Shown here one piece after another: positions 53,611 to 62,309 of a stretch of DNA of 64,000 nt. The stretch is from Aeromicrobium duanguangcaii (GTDB taxonomy: Bacteria; Actinomycetota; Actinomycetes; Propionibacteriales; Nocardioidaceae), in assembly GCF_024508295.1 (NCBI RefSeq), contig NZ_CP101990.1:62001-126000 (forward strand). Direction: 5' to 3'. The notes beneath the pieces are model-generated. The model worked only from the letters and a program-made list of their open reading frames with translations, did no database searches and was not told the DNA's origin. Each line of letters opens with the position of its first letter. Position 1 is the first letter of the stretch. Both the position numbers and the translations under genes were made by a program.

Positions 53611-56277
53611 TCAGCGGCGCAGGAAGTTCGCCAGCAGGTCGTGGCCGTGCGAGGTCAGGATCGACTCGGGGTGCATCTGCACGCCCTCGATCGGGAGCGT
53701 GCGGTGGCGCAGGCCCATCACCACGCCGGAACCCGTGCGAGCGGTGACCTCGAGCGTCTCTGGGACGTCCTCGACGACGAGGGAGTGGTAGCGCGCGCAG
53801 ACCAACGGCGAGGGCAGGGCGGCGAAGACGCCGCGGCCCTCGTGGTGGACGAGCGAGGACTTGCCGTGCACGACCTGATCGGCGCGGACGACCCGCGCCC
53901 CGAAGACCTCGCCGATGACCTGGTGTCCGAGGCAGACGCCCAGCACGGGCGTGTGCTGCCCGAAGCGCTGCACGACCTCGGCGCTGATCCCCGCGTCGGC
54001 CGGGGTGCCCGGACCCGGTGAGACGACCACGTGGGTGAAGTCGCCGGCCAGCAGCTCGTCGACGCCGACCTCGTCGTTGCGCACGACCTCGGTGCGGGCG
54101 CCCAGCTCGCCGACGTACTGGGCGAGGTTGAACACGAACGAGTCGTAGTTGTCGATGAACAGCACCCGGGCAGGCGTCAAAGGGCCGGTCGACCTTGCCG
54201 GCGAGTGCTGTGCAGGCTCGCGGTGCTCAAGGGCGCTCGAGAGCCGGGCGGTGACGGGTCCGGCGGCCCACCGGCCGACGCCCTCGCACGAGGTGACCGG
54301 CACGATGCCGCGCAGGGCGTTGGTGGCGAACACCTCGGTCGCGGCGGTGAGGTCGTCGAGGGTCATCCGGCGCTGCAGGACGGGCAGGCCCAGCGCGGAC
54401 GCCAGCTCGATGACGCGGCCCCGCGCCGTGCCGGGCAGCAGCCGTCCGTCGAGCGCCGGGGTGTGCAGACCGTCGTCCAGCACCGCGAAGAGGCTCGCAC
54501 GGGCTGTCTCGAGCACCGATCCGTCGGTGTCCGTCACGAGCGGCTCGTGATCCGGGACGACCGGGACGCGCCCGCGGTCGGCCCACTTGTGCGGGCCGAG
54601 GCCGCCGGGCACGACTCGCGGCCCGAGCGACCAGGTGGGCTCGGTGGGCGTGAGCGGCGCGGTCTCCATCGAGATCTCGACGTCCCCGCGGCACGGCACG
54701 GCATCGACGCGCAGCCGGTGGGGTCCGGTGAGACCGGCGACCCGAGCGTGCACCGCGTCCTCCAGCCCGGCCCGCACCGTGGTGCCGTGGACGGCGCGGA
54801 CGCTGGCGTCGAGGCGGGCGAGGTGGGCGTCGAGGTCGACGGCGCGCCCGTCGAGCACCAGGACCGTCTCGAAGATCCCGCGGTCGAGGTCGACGGGGCG
54901 ACTCGACTTCCGGTCAGGCGCCACCTCGGGGGTGGCCGGCCGCTGCGGCGCGACCAGGTCGAGCCGGCCGCCGATCGCCTCGATCAGGGGGCGGGCCTTG
55001 TCGAGGCACTCGACGTACTCACCGGCCGGATCGGAGTCGGCCACGATGCCGCCGCCGACCCCCAGCCACACCCGGGTGGCGCCGTCGGCAGCCGTCGCGA
55101 ACTCGAAGGTGCGGATCGCGACGTTCAACTCCAGGCCGGCGGTGGCGCTGACGTGGCCGATCGTGCCGGTGTAGGCCTCACGCCCGGTCGTCTCGAGCTC
55201 GGCGATCAGCTCCATCGCCCGCACCTTGGGGGCGCCGGTGACCGAGCCCGGCGGGAACGTCGCGCGCAACAGGGCGCCGTCGCCGGTACCGGACGGCAGG
55301 TGGGCGACGACGTCGGAGACCAGGTGCCAGACGGTGTGTCGCTCGACCCGGTTCAGCGCGGGCACCCGGACCGAGCCGGGCACGGCGACGCGGCCGAGGT
55401 CGTTGCGCATCAGGTCGACGATCATCACGTTCTCGGCGCGGTTCTTGGCCGAGGCCTCGAGGTCGAGCGGATCGGTCGACAGGGCAGCGGTGCCCTTGAT
55501 CGGGGAGGTGAGGACCTCGTCGCCGGTCCGGCGCAGGAAGAGCTCGGGCGAGAAGCTGGCCAGCGCGCCCTCGGGGGACGAGACGTACGCGGCGTACGCG
55601 GGCCGCAGGTGTTCGACGCCGGCGCAGAACGCGTCGAGGGGATCACCGTCGTAGGGAGCCTCGAGCCGTGCGCAGAGGTTGACCTGGAAGATGTCGCCGG
55701 CCGCGATGTGCTCGAGGGCCCGCCCCACGGCCTCGCGATGGGCCTGAGGGCTCGGCGTCATGTCGAACGCGCCGACGGCGAACGGCTCCTCCTTCGCCGG
55801 TGCGCTGACGGCCTCGATGAGCTCCTCGATCCGTGCGGGACCGGGGTCGCCGACCGACTCCAGCCACCAGGTGCCGCGCACCTGCCGCAGCACGAGGTCG
55901 TAGAACCCCACGCGGTGGTCGGGCTGCGGAAGGGGCCGCGGCGGTCCTTCGGGGAGGCTCTCGACCTGGTGGCCGAGGCGGTAGCCCCAGGCGCCGATCC
56001 AGCCGCCACCGAAGCCGTCGGCGTCCAGCCGAGGCAGCTCGACGTCGTCCCACGTCTGCAGCAGGCGAGTGGGCTCGCAGGCGATCAGCGCCTCGCCCTG
56101 GTGCCACGCGCCCAGCAGGGCGACGAGGCGGTCGCGACCCCGGAGCCGGCGCAGGACCTCGGTGGGGCGGGCGGTCAGGTCGAGCCGGCGGCGGACCGGA
56201 ACAGGCGAGGGCTCAGCGGTAGGGGGTCTCGTCAATGACCTCGGCCCCCAGGTGCTCGGCCAGGAGCGCCTCCGCAT
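53611..56277 (-). CDS. Trifunctional p-aminobenzoate synthase, PabB-PabC-PabA fusion
   Basis: An open frame of 888 codons holding three enzymes of p-aminobenzoate synthesis. Residues about 30-455 are aminodeoxychorismate synthase component I (IKGTAALSTDPLDL, NRAENVMIVDLMRNDLGR, PPGSVTGAPKVRAMELI). Residues about 465-690 are a class IV aminotransferase-like aminodeoxychorismate lyase (DRGIFETVLV, GPHKWADRGRVPV with the probable PLP lysine). Residues about 705-888 are the glutamine amidotransferase (FIDNYDSFVFNLAQYVGELG, VSPGPGTP, GVCLGHQVIGE, MHPES). The 5' end is uncertain: ATG 56277 lies within dnaX, and TTG 56235 (874 residues) has a better upstream purine run. The frame through both linkers is uninterrupted. 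Confidence 0.93.
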   Translation of the reverse strand: MRRRSWPSTWGPRSLTRPPTAEPSPVPVRRRLDLTARPTEVLRRLRGRDRLVALLGAWHQGEALIACEPTRLLQTWDDVELPRLDADGFGGGWIGAWGYRLGHQVESLPEGPPRPLPQPDHRVGFYDLVLRQVRGTWWLESVGDPGPARIEELIEAVSAPAKEEPFAVGAFDMTPSPQAHREAVGRALEHIAAGDIFQVNLCARLEAPYDGDPLDAFCAGVEHLRPAYAAYVSSPEGALASFSPELFLRRTGDEVLTSPIKGTAALSTDPLDLEASAKNRAENVMIVDLMRNDLGRVAVPGSVRVPALNRVERHTVWHLVSDVVAHLPSGTGDGALLRATFPPGSVTGAPKVRAMELIAELETTGREAYTGTIGHVSATAGLELNVAIRTFEFATAADGATRVWLGVGGGIVADSDPAGEYVECLDKARPLIEAIGGRLDLVAPQRPATPEVAPDRKSSRPVDLDRGIFETVLVLDGRAVDLDAHLARLDASVRAVHGTTVRAGLEDAVHARVAGLTGPHRLRVDAVPCRGDVEISMETAPLTPTEPTWSLGPRVVPGGLGPHKWADRGRVPVVPDHEPLVTDTDGSVLETARASLFAVLDDGLHTPALDGRLLPGTARGRVIELASALGLPVLQRRMTLDDLTAATEVFATNALRGIVPVTSCEGVGRWAAGPVTARLSSALEHREPAQHSPARSTGPLTPARVLFIDNYDSFVFNLAQYVGELGARTEVVRNDEVGVDELLAGDFTHVVVSPGPGTPADAGISAEVVQRFGQHTPVLGVCLGHQVIGEVFGARVVRADQVVHGKSSLVHHEGRGVFAALPSPLVCARYHSLVVEDVPETLEVTARTGSGVVMGLRHRTLPIEGVQMHPESILTSHGHDLLANFLRR

Positions 56278-58198
56278 CCTGCGAGCCGTCGTCGACGACC
56301 GGGTCGTTCGGGTCGACGCCGGCGTCGGGGTTCACCCGCTCGACGGGGACGGGACCCTGGCGCAGCGCCTCGCGGACCGACTCGGGCACCCGGGACTCGT
56401 GCGGGGCGGCCGGGGCCGAGGGCGCCGCGGCGGGGGCCGCCGTGGTGCCGGTGGGCGTGGCGGAGGGATCGACGATCGCCTCGATGCGCCACTGGACGGC
56501 CATCACGTCGGACAGCGCCTGCTGGACGATCTGGTCCGAGCCGCTCTTGACGAACGAGTCGCGGGCACCGGTGTTGACCAGGGCGAGCGTCAGCGTGGAG
56601 CCGTCGAGGGCCGCGACCTGGGCGTTCTGGCTCAGCATGACCCACGTGAAGCGGCGCAGGTGCTGGACGCGGTCGAGCACCTGGGGCCACATCCGCCGGA
56701 CGTCGGCGGTCGTGAGCTGGCCGGGAGTGGAGGCGGGTGCGGGTGCCGGGGTCTCGGCCGCAGGAGCCGGGGCGGGCTCAGTCGGACGAGTGACCTCGGC
56801 CGCGGGCGCGGCATCCGGTGCGACGGGGGTGATCTCGGCAGGCGCCTCGGGACGCGGCTCGTCGCGCTCGGCCGGTGCCTCGGCGGCAGGAGGGGAGGCC
56901 GGCGCCGGAGCGGGCGTGGGGGCAGGTGCAGCGGCGGGCGCGGGCGCGGGTGCAGGCGCGGCAGGGGCCTGGACAGGGGCAGGTGCCGGGGCGGGCGGCG
57001 GGCTGGCAACGGTCTCGGCCGCCGGAGCGGCTCCGGAGAGGCGTCGCTCGAGCCGGTCGAGCCGGGCGTGGAACCCCTCGACGGAGTTGTCGGCGCCGGG
57101 CACGAGGATCCGCGCGCACATCAGCTCGAGCATCAGCCGCGGAGCGGTGGCTCCACGGAACTCGGTGATGGCCGTGCTGACCAGGTCGGCGGCGCGCGTC
57201 AGCTCGGTGGGCTCGAAGCCCGCGACCTGGCGCGTCAGAACGGCCGTGCGATCGGCGGGCGTCTCGAGCAGTCCCGTCTCGGCGGCGTTCGGGACGGCCT
57301 TGAGGATCACCAGGTCGCGGAAGCGCTGGAGCAGGTCCTCGGCGAAGCGGCGCGGGTCCTGGCCGGACTCGATGACCTTGTCGACGACGCCGAACACGGT
57401 CGCCGCGTCGCTGACGGCGAAGGCCTCGATCGCCTCGTCGAGCAGCGAGTCGGGGGTGTACCCGAGCAACTGGACGGCGAGGTCGTAGGTGATGCCGTCG
57501 GGGCCCGAGCCGGCGAGAAGCTGGTCGAGCACGCTGAGCGAGTCACGGACGGAGCCGCCGCCGGCGCGCACGACCAGGGGCAGCGCGGTGGGCTCGAGGC
57601 GCACGTTCTCGCTCTGGCACAGCTGGAGCATGTAGTCGCCGAGCAGCTTGGGCGGGACGAGGCGGAACGGGTAGTGGTGGGTCCGCGAGCGGATCGTGCC
57701 GATGACCTTGTCGGGCTCGGTCGTGGCGAAGATGAACTTCAGGTGCGGCGGCGGCTCCTCGACGAGCTTGAGCAGCGCGTTGAAGCCCTGCGGGGAGACC
57801 ATGTGGGCCTCGTCGATGATGTAGACCTTGTACCGGCTGCTGACCGGGGCGAAGAACGCCCGCTCGCGCAGGTCGCGCGCGTCGTCGACGCCGCCGTGGC
57901 TGGCCGCGTCGATCTCGATGACGTCGATGCTGCCCGGCCCGCCGCGCGCGAGGTCGCGGCAGCTCTGGCACTCGCCGCACGGATCGGAGATCGGCGCCTT
58001 CTCGCAGTTCAGGGCGCGCGCCAGGATCCGGGCGCTGGTGGTCTTGCCGCAACCGCGCGGACCGCTGAACAGGTAGGCGTGGTTGACCCGGTTGTTGGCC
58101 AGGGCGTGACGCAGCGGAGCGGTCACGTGGTCCTGACCGATGACCTCGGCGAACGTCTCGGGTCGGTAGCGCCGATACAGGGCCAGGGGTGCGTCCAC
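56213..58198 (-). CDS. dnaX: DNA polymerase III subunit gamma/tau
   Basis: A 661-residue clamp-loader ATPase. The N-terminus YRRYRPETFAEVIGQDHV leads to Walker A SGPRGCGKTTSARILAR, a zinc module (NCEKAPISDPCGECQSC), Walker B YIIDEAHMVSP and sensor 1 FATTEPDKVIGTI. A Pro/Ala-rich linker (about residues 395-510) precedes the tau-type C-terminal domain. GTG 58198 is preferred over GTG 58207 because TAGGGT on this strand (forward ACCCTA at 58206-58211) lies 7 nt upstream of it and overlaps the other. The 3' end overlaps the pab fusion gene. No slippery frameshift site was noticed. Confidence 0.94.
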   Translation of the reverse strand: MDAPLALYRRYRPETFAEVIGQDHVTAPLRHALANNRVNHAYLFSGPRGCGKTTSARILARALNCEKAPISDPCGECQSCRDLARGGPGSIDVIEIDAASHGGVDDARDLRERAFFAPVSSRYKVYIIDEAHMVSPQGFNALLKLVEEPPPHLKFIFATTEPDKVIGTIRSRTHHYPFRLVPPKLLGDYMLQLCQSENVRLEPTALPLVVRAGGGSVRDSLSVLDQLLAGSGPDGITYDLAVQLLGYTPDSLLDEAIEAFAVSDAATVFGVVDKVIESGQDPRRFAEDLLQRFRDLVILKAVPNAAETGLLETPADRTAVLTRQVAGFEPTELTRAADLVSTAITEFRGATAPRLMLELMCARILVPGADNSVEGFHARLDRLERRLSGAAPAAETVASPPPAPAPAPVQAPAAPAPAPAPAAAPAPTPAPAPASPPAAEAPAERDEPRPEAPAEITPVAPDAAPAAEVTRPTEPAPAPAAETPAPAPASTPGQLTTADVRRMWPQVLDRVQHLRRFTWVMLSQNAQVAALDGSTLTLALVNTGARDSFVKSGSDQIVQQALSDVMAVQWRIEAIVDPSATPTGTTAAPAAAPSAPAAPHESRVPESVREALRQGPVPVERVNPDAGVDPNDPVVDDGSQDAEALLAEHLGAEVIDETPYR

Positions 58199-58231
58199 GA
58201 AGACCACCCTAGACGCCCGCCCCGACAGTGG

Positions 58232-60442
58232 TCAGCGTCGCTGTGCGCGACGCACGACCGCTGCGCCAGCGAGCACCAGACCGAGCGCCGCCGCCAGCCA
58301 CCACGGGGAGGTCGCGGAGCCCGTGTCGGCCAGTGCAGCCGTGGCCTTCTCGTCATTCTGGCGGCCCGTGGACCCCGCGTCGGCGGGCTCGGCGTCGGTG
58401 GACTCGGCGTCGGTGGGCGTGGCCGCCGCCGGCGTGACCTCGACGCGCAACGTGGCGGTCGTGCCGTTGGCGTGCGTCGCGGTGACGATGTGCGGCGAAG
58501 CGTGCGGGAACGTGATCCGGTTGCCGTCGATGACGTCGCTGGCGACCGAGCTGGTGAAGGTCACGTCGTCGGTCACGTCGCCGGTGTCGAAGCCGCGGGC
58601 GTCCGTGCTCGAGACGCTCATCGTGATCGTCTCGCCCTGCTTGGCCTGGCCGGCGAAGTCGAGGTCCATCGATGCGACGGGGCCTGCCGTGACGGTGACC
58701 TCGAGCGTGGCGGTGTAGTCGCGGCCGGCGGCCTCGGTGGTGGCCGTGATCGTGGCCGACCCCGGGCGCGCGCCCGTGAGGTGCCAGCCGTCGGCGTCGT
58801 GGGCGAGGTCCAGGTCGGCCGGGACGCTGAGGTCCCAGTCGGAGGGGTCGACCGTCACGGGATCGCCGTGGCCGTCGACGAGTCCCAGGTCGAGGTCGAC
58901 CGGGTCGTTGCCGGCGATCAGGCGAACGGAGCCGGCGGGATCGAAGGACGCGACTCCCTCGTCCCAGTCGGCATCCAGTGCGATCGTGACGGGCTCGCCG
59001 TCGGTGCTCGAGCCCGGCAGGGTCGTGGTGGCGCCGATGGGATCTCCCCCATGGCTCCAGCCGGCGAAGACGTCGACGCCGCGTCGGGCCGGGGCAGCCG
59101 GCAGCGCGCCGAATCCGGCCTCGATGCTCGGCGCGTAGACGGTGACGGTTCCGGTGGACGCGACGACCGTGTAGTGGTGGCCGGAGATGAGGACCTCGGG
59201 GGCCACGGAGGTGGGAGCGATGACGCCGGCGTTGTGGACCACGTTGGGGTTGAGTTGGGCGTCGCCGATGAGCCGCGGTCCGGCGGCCTCGTTCGTGGTG
59301 GAGCCGACGAGTCGACCCGTTGCCCCGACCGAGAAGGTCGACATCGAGGTGTCGAGCGTGCCGGTGACGCGGGCGGTGCCGTTGATGCTGACCGTCCCGC
59401 GCCCCGCGCCGTGCTCGCCGCCGCCGATGGCGCTGCCGGTGTCACTGTCGGCGGTGACCTGTGCGCCGGCGCCGATGCTGATGGAGCCGCCCGTGTCGCT
59501 CGAGATGGACGTGCCGATGCCGGCGCCCCCGCCGTGGCCCGCGGCAGTGACCGATCCGCCCGTGATGGCGATCGACTCGAAGGGGCGGTTGTAGCCGCTG
59601 CCGATGCCGGCTCCACCGTCGCCGCCGTCCGCGGTGACGGTGCCGCCGTTGATCGTGATGACCTGCCCGAAGCCCCAGCCGGCGGCGCCGATGCCAGCCG
59701 AGTAGTAACCGCCCTGGGCGGTGACGGTGCCGCCGTTGATCGTGATGATCCCGCTGTTGCCGCCGTCGTTCCCCCATTCACCGCCACCGCCGATGCCGGC
59801 GGCGTACCTCGCACCGGTGGCGCTGATGGTGCCGCCGTTGATCGTGAGGCGGGCGTCGGTGACCTGGATCCCGGCCTCGAAGATCGAGGAGCTCGCAGCG
59901 GTGAGTGTGCCGCCGGTCGCGGAGTCGTCGATCGTGAGGTGCCGGTCCGCGGAGACGACGATGCTCGGGACGACGAGCGCGTGGCCGGCCAGGTCGAGGG
60001 TGAGGTCGCAGCCCGTCGTCGCCGCCGTCGTCAGGGTGATGTCGGCGCCGAGGGTGATCACGTCACCGGATTCGCACGCGGAGAGGGCGTCGGTGAGCGC
60101 GGTGGCGGTGGTGACGGTGCTCGGTGCGGCCACTGCCTCGAGCTGCTTCGCGACGGCCTTCGGCGCGCGCGCGCGGTTCGGCTGGGCCGCCGGTGCCGCC
60201 TCCGCGGTGGGCTCCGGGGAAGGCTCCGCGGTCGGGTCCGTCGTGGGCGCCGTCGTGGCCTCGGCGGTGGGCTCTTCGGTGGCCTCGGCGGTGGGCTCTT
60301 CGGTGGGCTCGGTGGTCGGCTCGACCGTGGCCTCCGCAACGGCCTCGGTGGTGGGAGGCGCGTCGTCGGCGACGGCCGGCACGGCGGAGCCGAGCAGGAG
60401 AGCGAGGACGGCGGGAACGAGCAGGTGGCGACGCTGCAGCAT
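58232..60442 (-). CDS. LAXTG-anchored cell-surface protein
   Basis: A 736-residue secreted protein. A signal peptide (LLVPAVLALLLGSAVPAVAD) is followed by a Pro/Thr/Glu tandem-repeat spacer (EPTAEATEEP units, residues about 28-85). A right-handed beta-helix region (about 115-350) has repeated ITINGGTVTA-type turns; immunoglobulin-like domains (about 460-660) come next. The C-terminus carries LADTG at 704-708, a hydrophobic helix and a basic tail. LAXTG is the sorting motif used by class E sortases of actinobacteria; no sortase gene is in the window. A role in adhesion or surface structure is a guess. Confidence 0.85.
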   Translation of the reverse strand: MLQRRHLLVPAVLALLLGSAVPAVADDAPPTTEAVAEATVEPTTEPTEEPTAEATEEPTAEATTAPTTDPTAEPSPEPTAEAAPAAQPNRARAPKAVAKQLEAVAAPSTVTTATALTDALSACESGDVITLGADITLTTAATTGCDLTLDLAGHALVVPSIVVSADRHLTIDDSATGGTLTAASSSIFEAGIQVTDARLTINGGTISATGARYAAGIGGGGEWGNDGGNSGIITINGGTVTAQGGYYSAGIGAAGWGFGQVITINGGTVTADGGDGGAGIGSGYNRPFESIAITGGSVTAAGHGGGAGIGTSISSDTGGSISIGAGAQVTADSDTGSAIGGGEHGAGRGTVSINGTARVTGTLDTSMSTFSVGATGRLVGSTTNEAAGPRLIGDAQLNPNVVHNAGVIAPTSVAPEVLISGHHYTVVASTGTVTVYAPSIEAGFGALPAAPARRGVDVFAGWSHGGDPIGATTTLPGSSTDGEPVTIALDADWDEGVASFDPAGSVRLIAGNDPVDLDLGLVDGHGDPVTVDPSDWDLSVPADLDLAHDADGWHLTGARPGSATITATTEAAGRDYTATLEVTVTAGPVASMDLDFAGQAKQGETITMSVSSTDARGFDTGDVTDDVTFTSSVASDVIDGNRITFPHASPHIVTATHANGTTATLRVEVTPAAATPTDAESTDAEPADAGSTGRQNDEKATAALADTGSATSPWWLAAALGLVLAGAAVVRRAQRR

Positions 60443-60589
60443 CAGGACTCCGACGAGTGGAGAGTGAGGAAAGTTCTTCCCGGGCGTGGCGAGCGTATGT
60501 CACTTCAGCCCCACCCGTTGCCGTTCCGGGCGATTGTCGATCCCTACGGCGGAATCAGCGTCGCTCGGACGAAGCGCGCGCGAGATCCC

Positions 60590-61186
60590 TCACGGGCGGG
60601 CGAGCAAGGGGACGACGGCCGCCAGGTCGGGCGCCACGTGGTCGGCCCCGGCGGCCCGCAGCTCGTCCGCCGAGCACGGCCCCGACGGAACCCCGATGCC
60701 GGTGACGCCGGCGATGCGCGCCGCGTCCATGTCGTGCACGTGGTCGCCCACGTAGGTGTCGGCGGACTCGCGCACCAGCACCTCGGCCTTCTGCTCGCGC
60801 CAGGCGTCGCCGATCACGGCGTCGTACGGCAGGCCGAGGTGGTCGAGGTGCAGCGCGGCGTTGTCGCCGGCCTTGGCGGTGATGACGACCGCGCGTCCCA
60901 GCTCGCGGGCGGCCGTGAGCACCTCGGCGGCACCGGGCATCGCGAGGACCCGGGGGATCGCGATCTCGGGGTACATGGCGCGGTACCGGGTGAACATCTC
61001 GGGCACGGCCTCGGCCGGGAACCAGTGCTCCAGCTCCCAGGTCAGCGGAGGACCGAGCCGCGACACCGCCAGCTCGGCGTCGATGAACACGCCCGTCTGA
61101 CGCGACAGCTCCTCGTACACGGCGCGGATCCCCGGACGCGAGTCGATCAGCGTCATGTCCAGGTCGAACCCGATCGTGCGCGTCAC
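60590..61186 (-). CDS. HAD-family phosphatase
   Basis: A 198-residue HAD hydrolase with motif I GFDLDMTLIDSRPGIR, motif II AVVITAKAGDN, a conserved Lys in WREQKAEVLV and motif IV YVGDHVHDMDAAR. This is the phosphoglycolate-phosphatase-like group, substrate unknown. It starts at GTG overlapping the alpha/beta hydrolase stop by 4 nt (61183-61186); the longer frame that runs back through that gene is rejected. The two genes likely form an operon. Confidence 0.87.
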   Translation of the reverse strand: MTRTIGFDLDMTLIDSRPGIRAVYEELSRQTGVFIDAELAVSRLGPPLTWELEHWFPAEAVPEMFTRYRAMYPEIAIPRVLAMPGAAEVLTAARELGRAVVITAKAGDNAALHLDHLGLPYDAVIGDAWREQKAEVLVRESADTYVGDHVHDMDAARIAGVTGIGVPSGPCSADELRAAGADHVAPDLAAVVPLLARP

Positions 61187-62160
61187 GGGATCCAGCGGTC
61201 GAGCCACTCCGCGGTCAGGCGATACGCCTCGGCTCGGGGCTCGTCGTTCGAGAGGTAGACGTCGTGGCGCGCGCCGTGGACCGGCAGGGACGTGACCGCG
61301 TCGCCGAGGCACCCGGACCAGCGCACGATCTGCCGCACGTCGAGCACGGCGTCGGAGGTGTCGGTCTTGGCGTGGTGGCTGCGGCTGAACCACGTGCGGT
61401 GCGACCGCAGCACGAGCGACGGGACGCCGATGTCCAGGCCGCGGTGCAGCTGGGCGTGACCGCGCCGCACGGCTCCCATCCAGCCGTACGTCACCGGGAA
61501 GCCCTCCAGCGGCTTCCACGCGATGTCGTAGTCCCACTGGCCGCCGCGGGACGAGTGCAGGCTCGCTCCGTAGGAGTCGGTGAAGGGCAGCTTCATCCGG
61601 TCGAGGGGCCGAGCCTTCGCCACGCCGCGGACGACGGTCGTGCCCACCGTGCGCATCCACGCCGGCCCCTGCAGGTCGAACCACGGGCTGTTGAGCACGA
61701 TCCCGGCGATGCCGCGGGCGCGCGTGCCGCCGGGCAGCAGGTTCATCCGATCGAGCCACAGGGGCAGGACCAGGCCGCCGGTCGAGTGCGCCGAGAGCAC
61801 GATCGGCACGTCCGGCACCTCGGAGCGGACGATGCGCAGGGCCTCGTCGAGCTCGGCGTCGTAGAAGGCCAGGTCCGACACGAAGTGGGGCGTCTGGCCC
61901 TGGTCCAGCGAGCGGCCGCACTTGCGCAGGTCGAGTGAGTAGAAGGCGTAGCCGCGATCGGCGTAGAACTCGGCCAGCTCGGTCTGGAAGAAGTAGTCCG
62001 AGAACCCGTGGACGTAGATGACGGCGGCCCGCGGCTCGCCCTCGAAGCGTCGGCGGACCAGCGTGGCGCGGATGGCGCCCTCACCGTCGGGGTCGGTGCC
62101 CAGGTCCAGCGTCAGCTGCTCGTACGGGTCCTGGAGGATGTCCTCGGTCCAGCCGGTCAT
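61183..62160 (-). CDS. Alpha/beta hydrolase (lysophospholipase/monoglyceride lipase-like)
   Basis: A 325-residue alpha/beta hydrolase. The oxyanion region is AVIYVHGFSDYFF and the nucleophile elbow is VLSAHSTGG (the usual GxSxG becomes AHSTG, with Ser as nucleophile). A late His sits in PVHGARHDVYLSNDEPRAEA, the pattern of serine aminopeptidase S33/lysophospholipase families. ATG 62160 has AAGGAGC upstream. Substrate probably an ester of a lipid; not proven. Confidence 0.85.
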   Translation of the reverse strand: MTGWTEDILQDPYEQLTLDLGTDPDGEGAIRATLVRRRFEGEPRAAVIYVHGFSDYFFQTELAEFYADRGYAFYSLDLRKCGRSLDQGQTPHFVSDLAFYDAELDEALRIVRSEVPDVPIVLSAHSTGGLVLPLWLDRMNLLPGGTRARGIAGIVLNSPWFDLQGPAWMRTVGTTVVRGVAKARPLDRMKLPFTDSYGASLHSSRGGQWDYDIAWKPLEGFPVTYGWMGAVRRGHAQLHRGLDIGVPSLVLRSHRTWFSRSHHAKTDTSDAVLDVRQIVRWSGCLGDAVTSLPVHGARHDVYLSNDEPRAEAYRLTAEWLDRWIP

Positions 62161-62231
62161 GGTGCTCCTTGCGACGTCCGTTGGCGCCCCCAGCGTAGGC
62201 CGGGAACGGCGCGTCCACGCACTGGTCCTCA

Positions 62232-62266
62232 TAATCACTCGAACGGACGCAGCCCGTGATTAGACT
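62232..62266 (+). promoter_or_regulatory. Promoter with inverted repeat, GH43-like gene
   Basis: TAGACT at 62261-62266 is the probable -10. TAATCAC at 62232-62238 and GTGATTA at 62256-62262 form a 7-bp inverted repeat across the promoter, suggesting a repressor site. The leader is about 37 nt with GGAGAAAG before the ATG. Confidence 0.45.
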
Positions 62267-62309
62267 CCGAATCGACCGGCCCGCCGGTCCCTGCATTCGG
62301 GAGAAAGCC

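Noticed and set aside
56870-57010. Repetitive GGCGCGGGTGCAGG-like tract in dnaX as a mobile or phase-variable repeat
   Set aside because: It encodes the Pro/Ala linker common in actinobacterial DnaX proteins and keeps frame throughout.
58240-60442. Direct repeats in the surface protein gene as a possible CRISPR array
   Set aside because: The repeats are in-frame, irregular in length and encode Pro/Thr/Glu and beta-helix motifs; no spacers or cas genes are present.
56069-61258. A 1729-codon plus-strand open frame
   Set aside because: It runs antisense through the pab fusion, dnaX and the surface protein gene, all with clear motifs. Its translation is low-complexity Arg/Gly/Val-rich and matches nothing.
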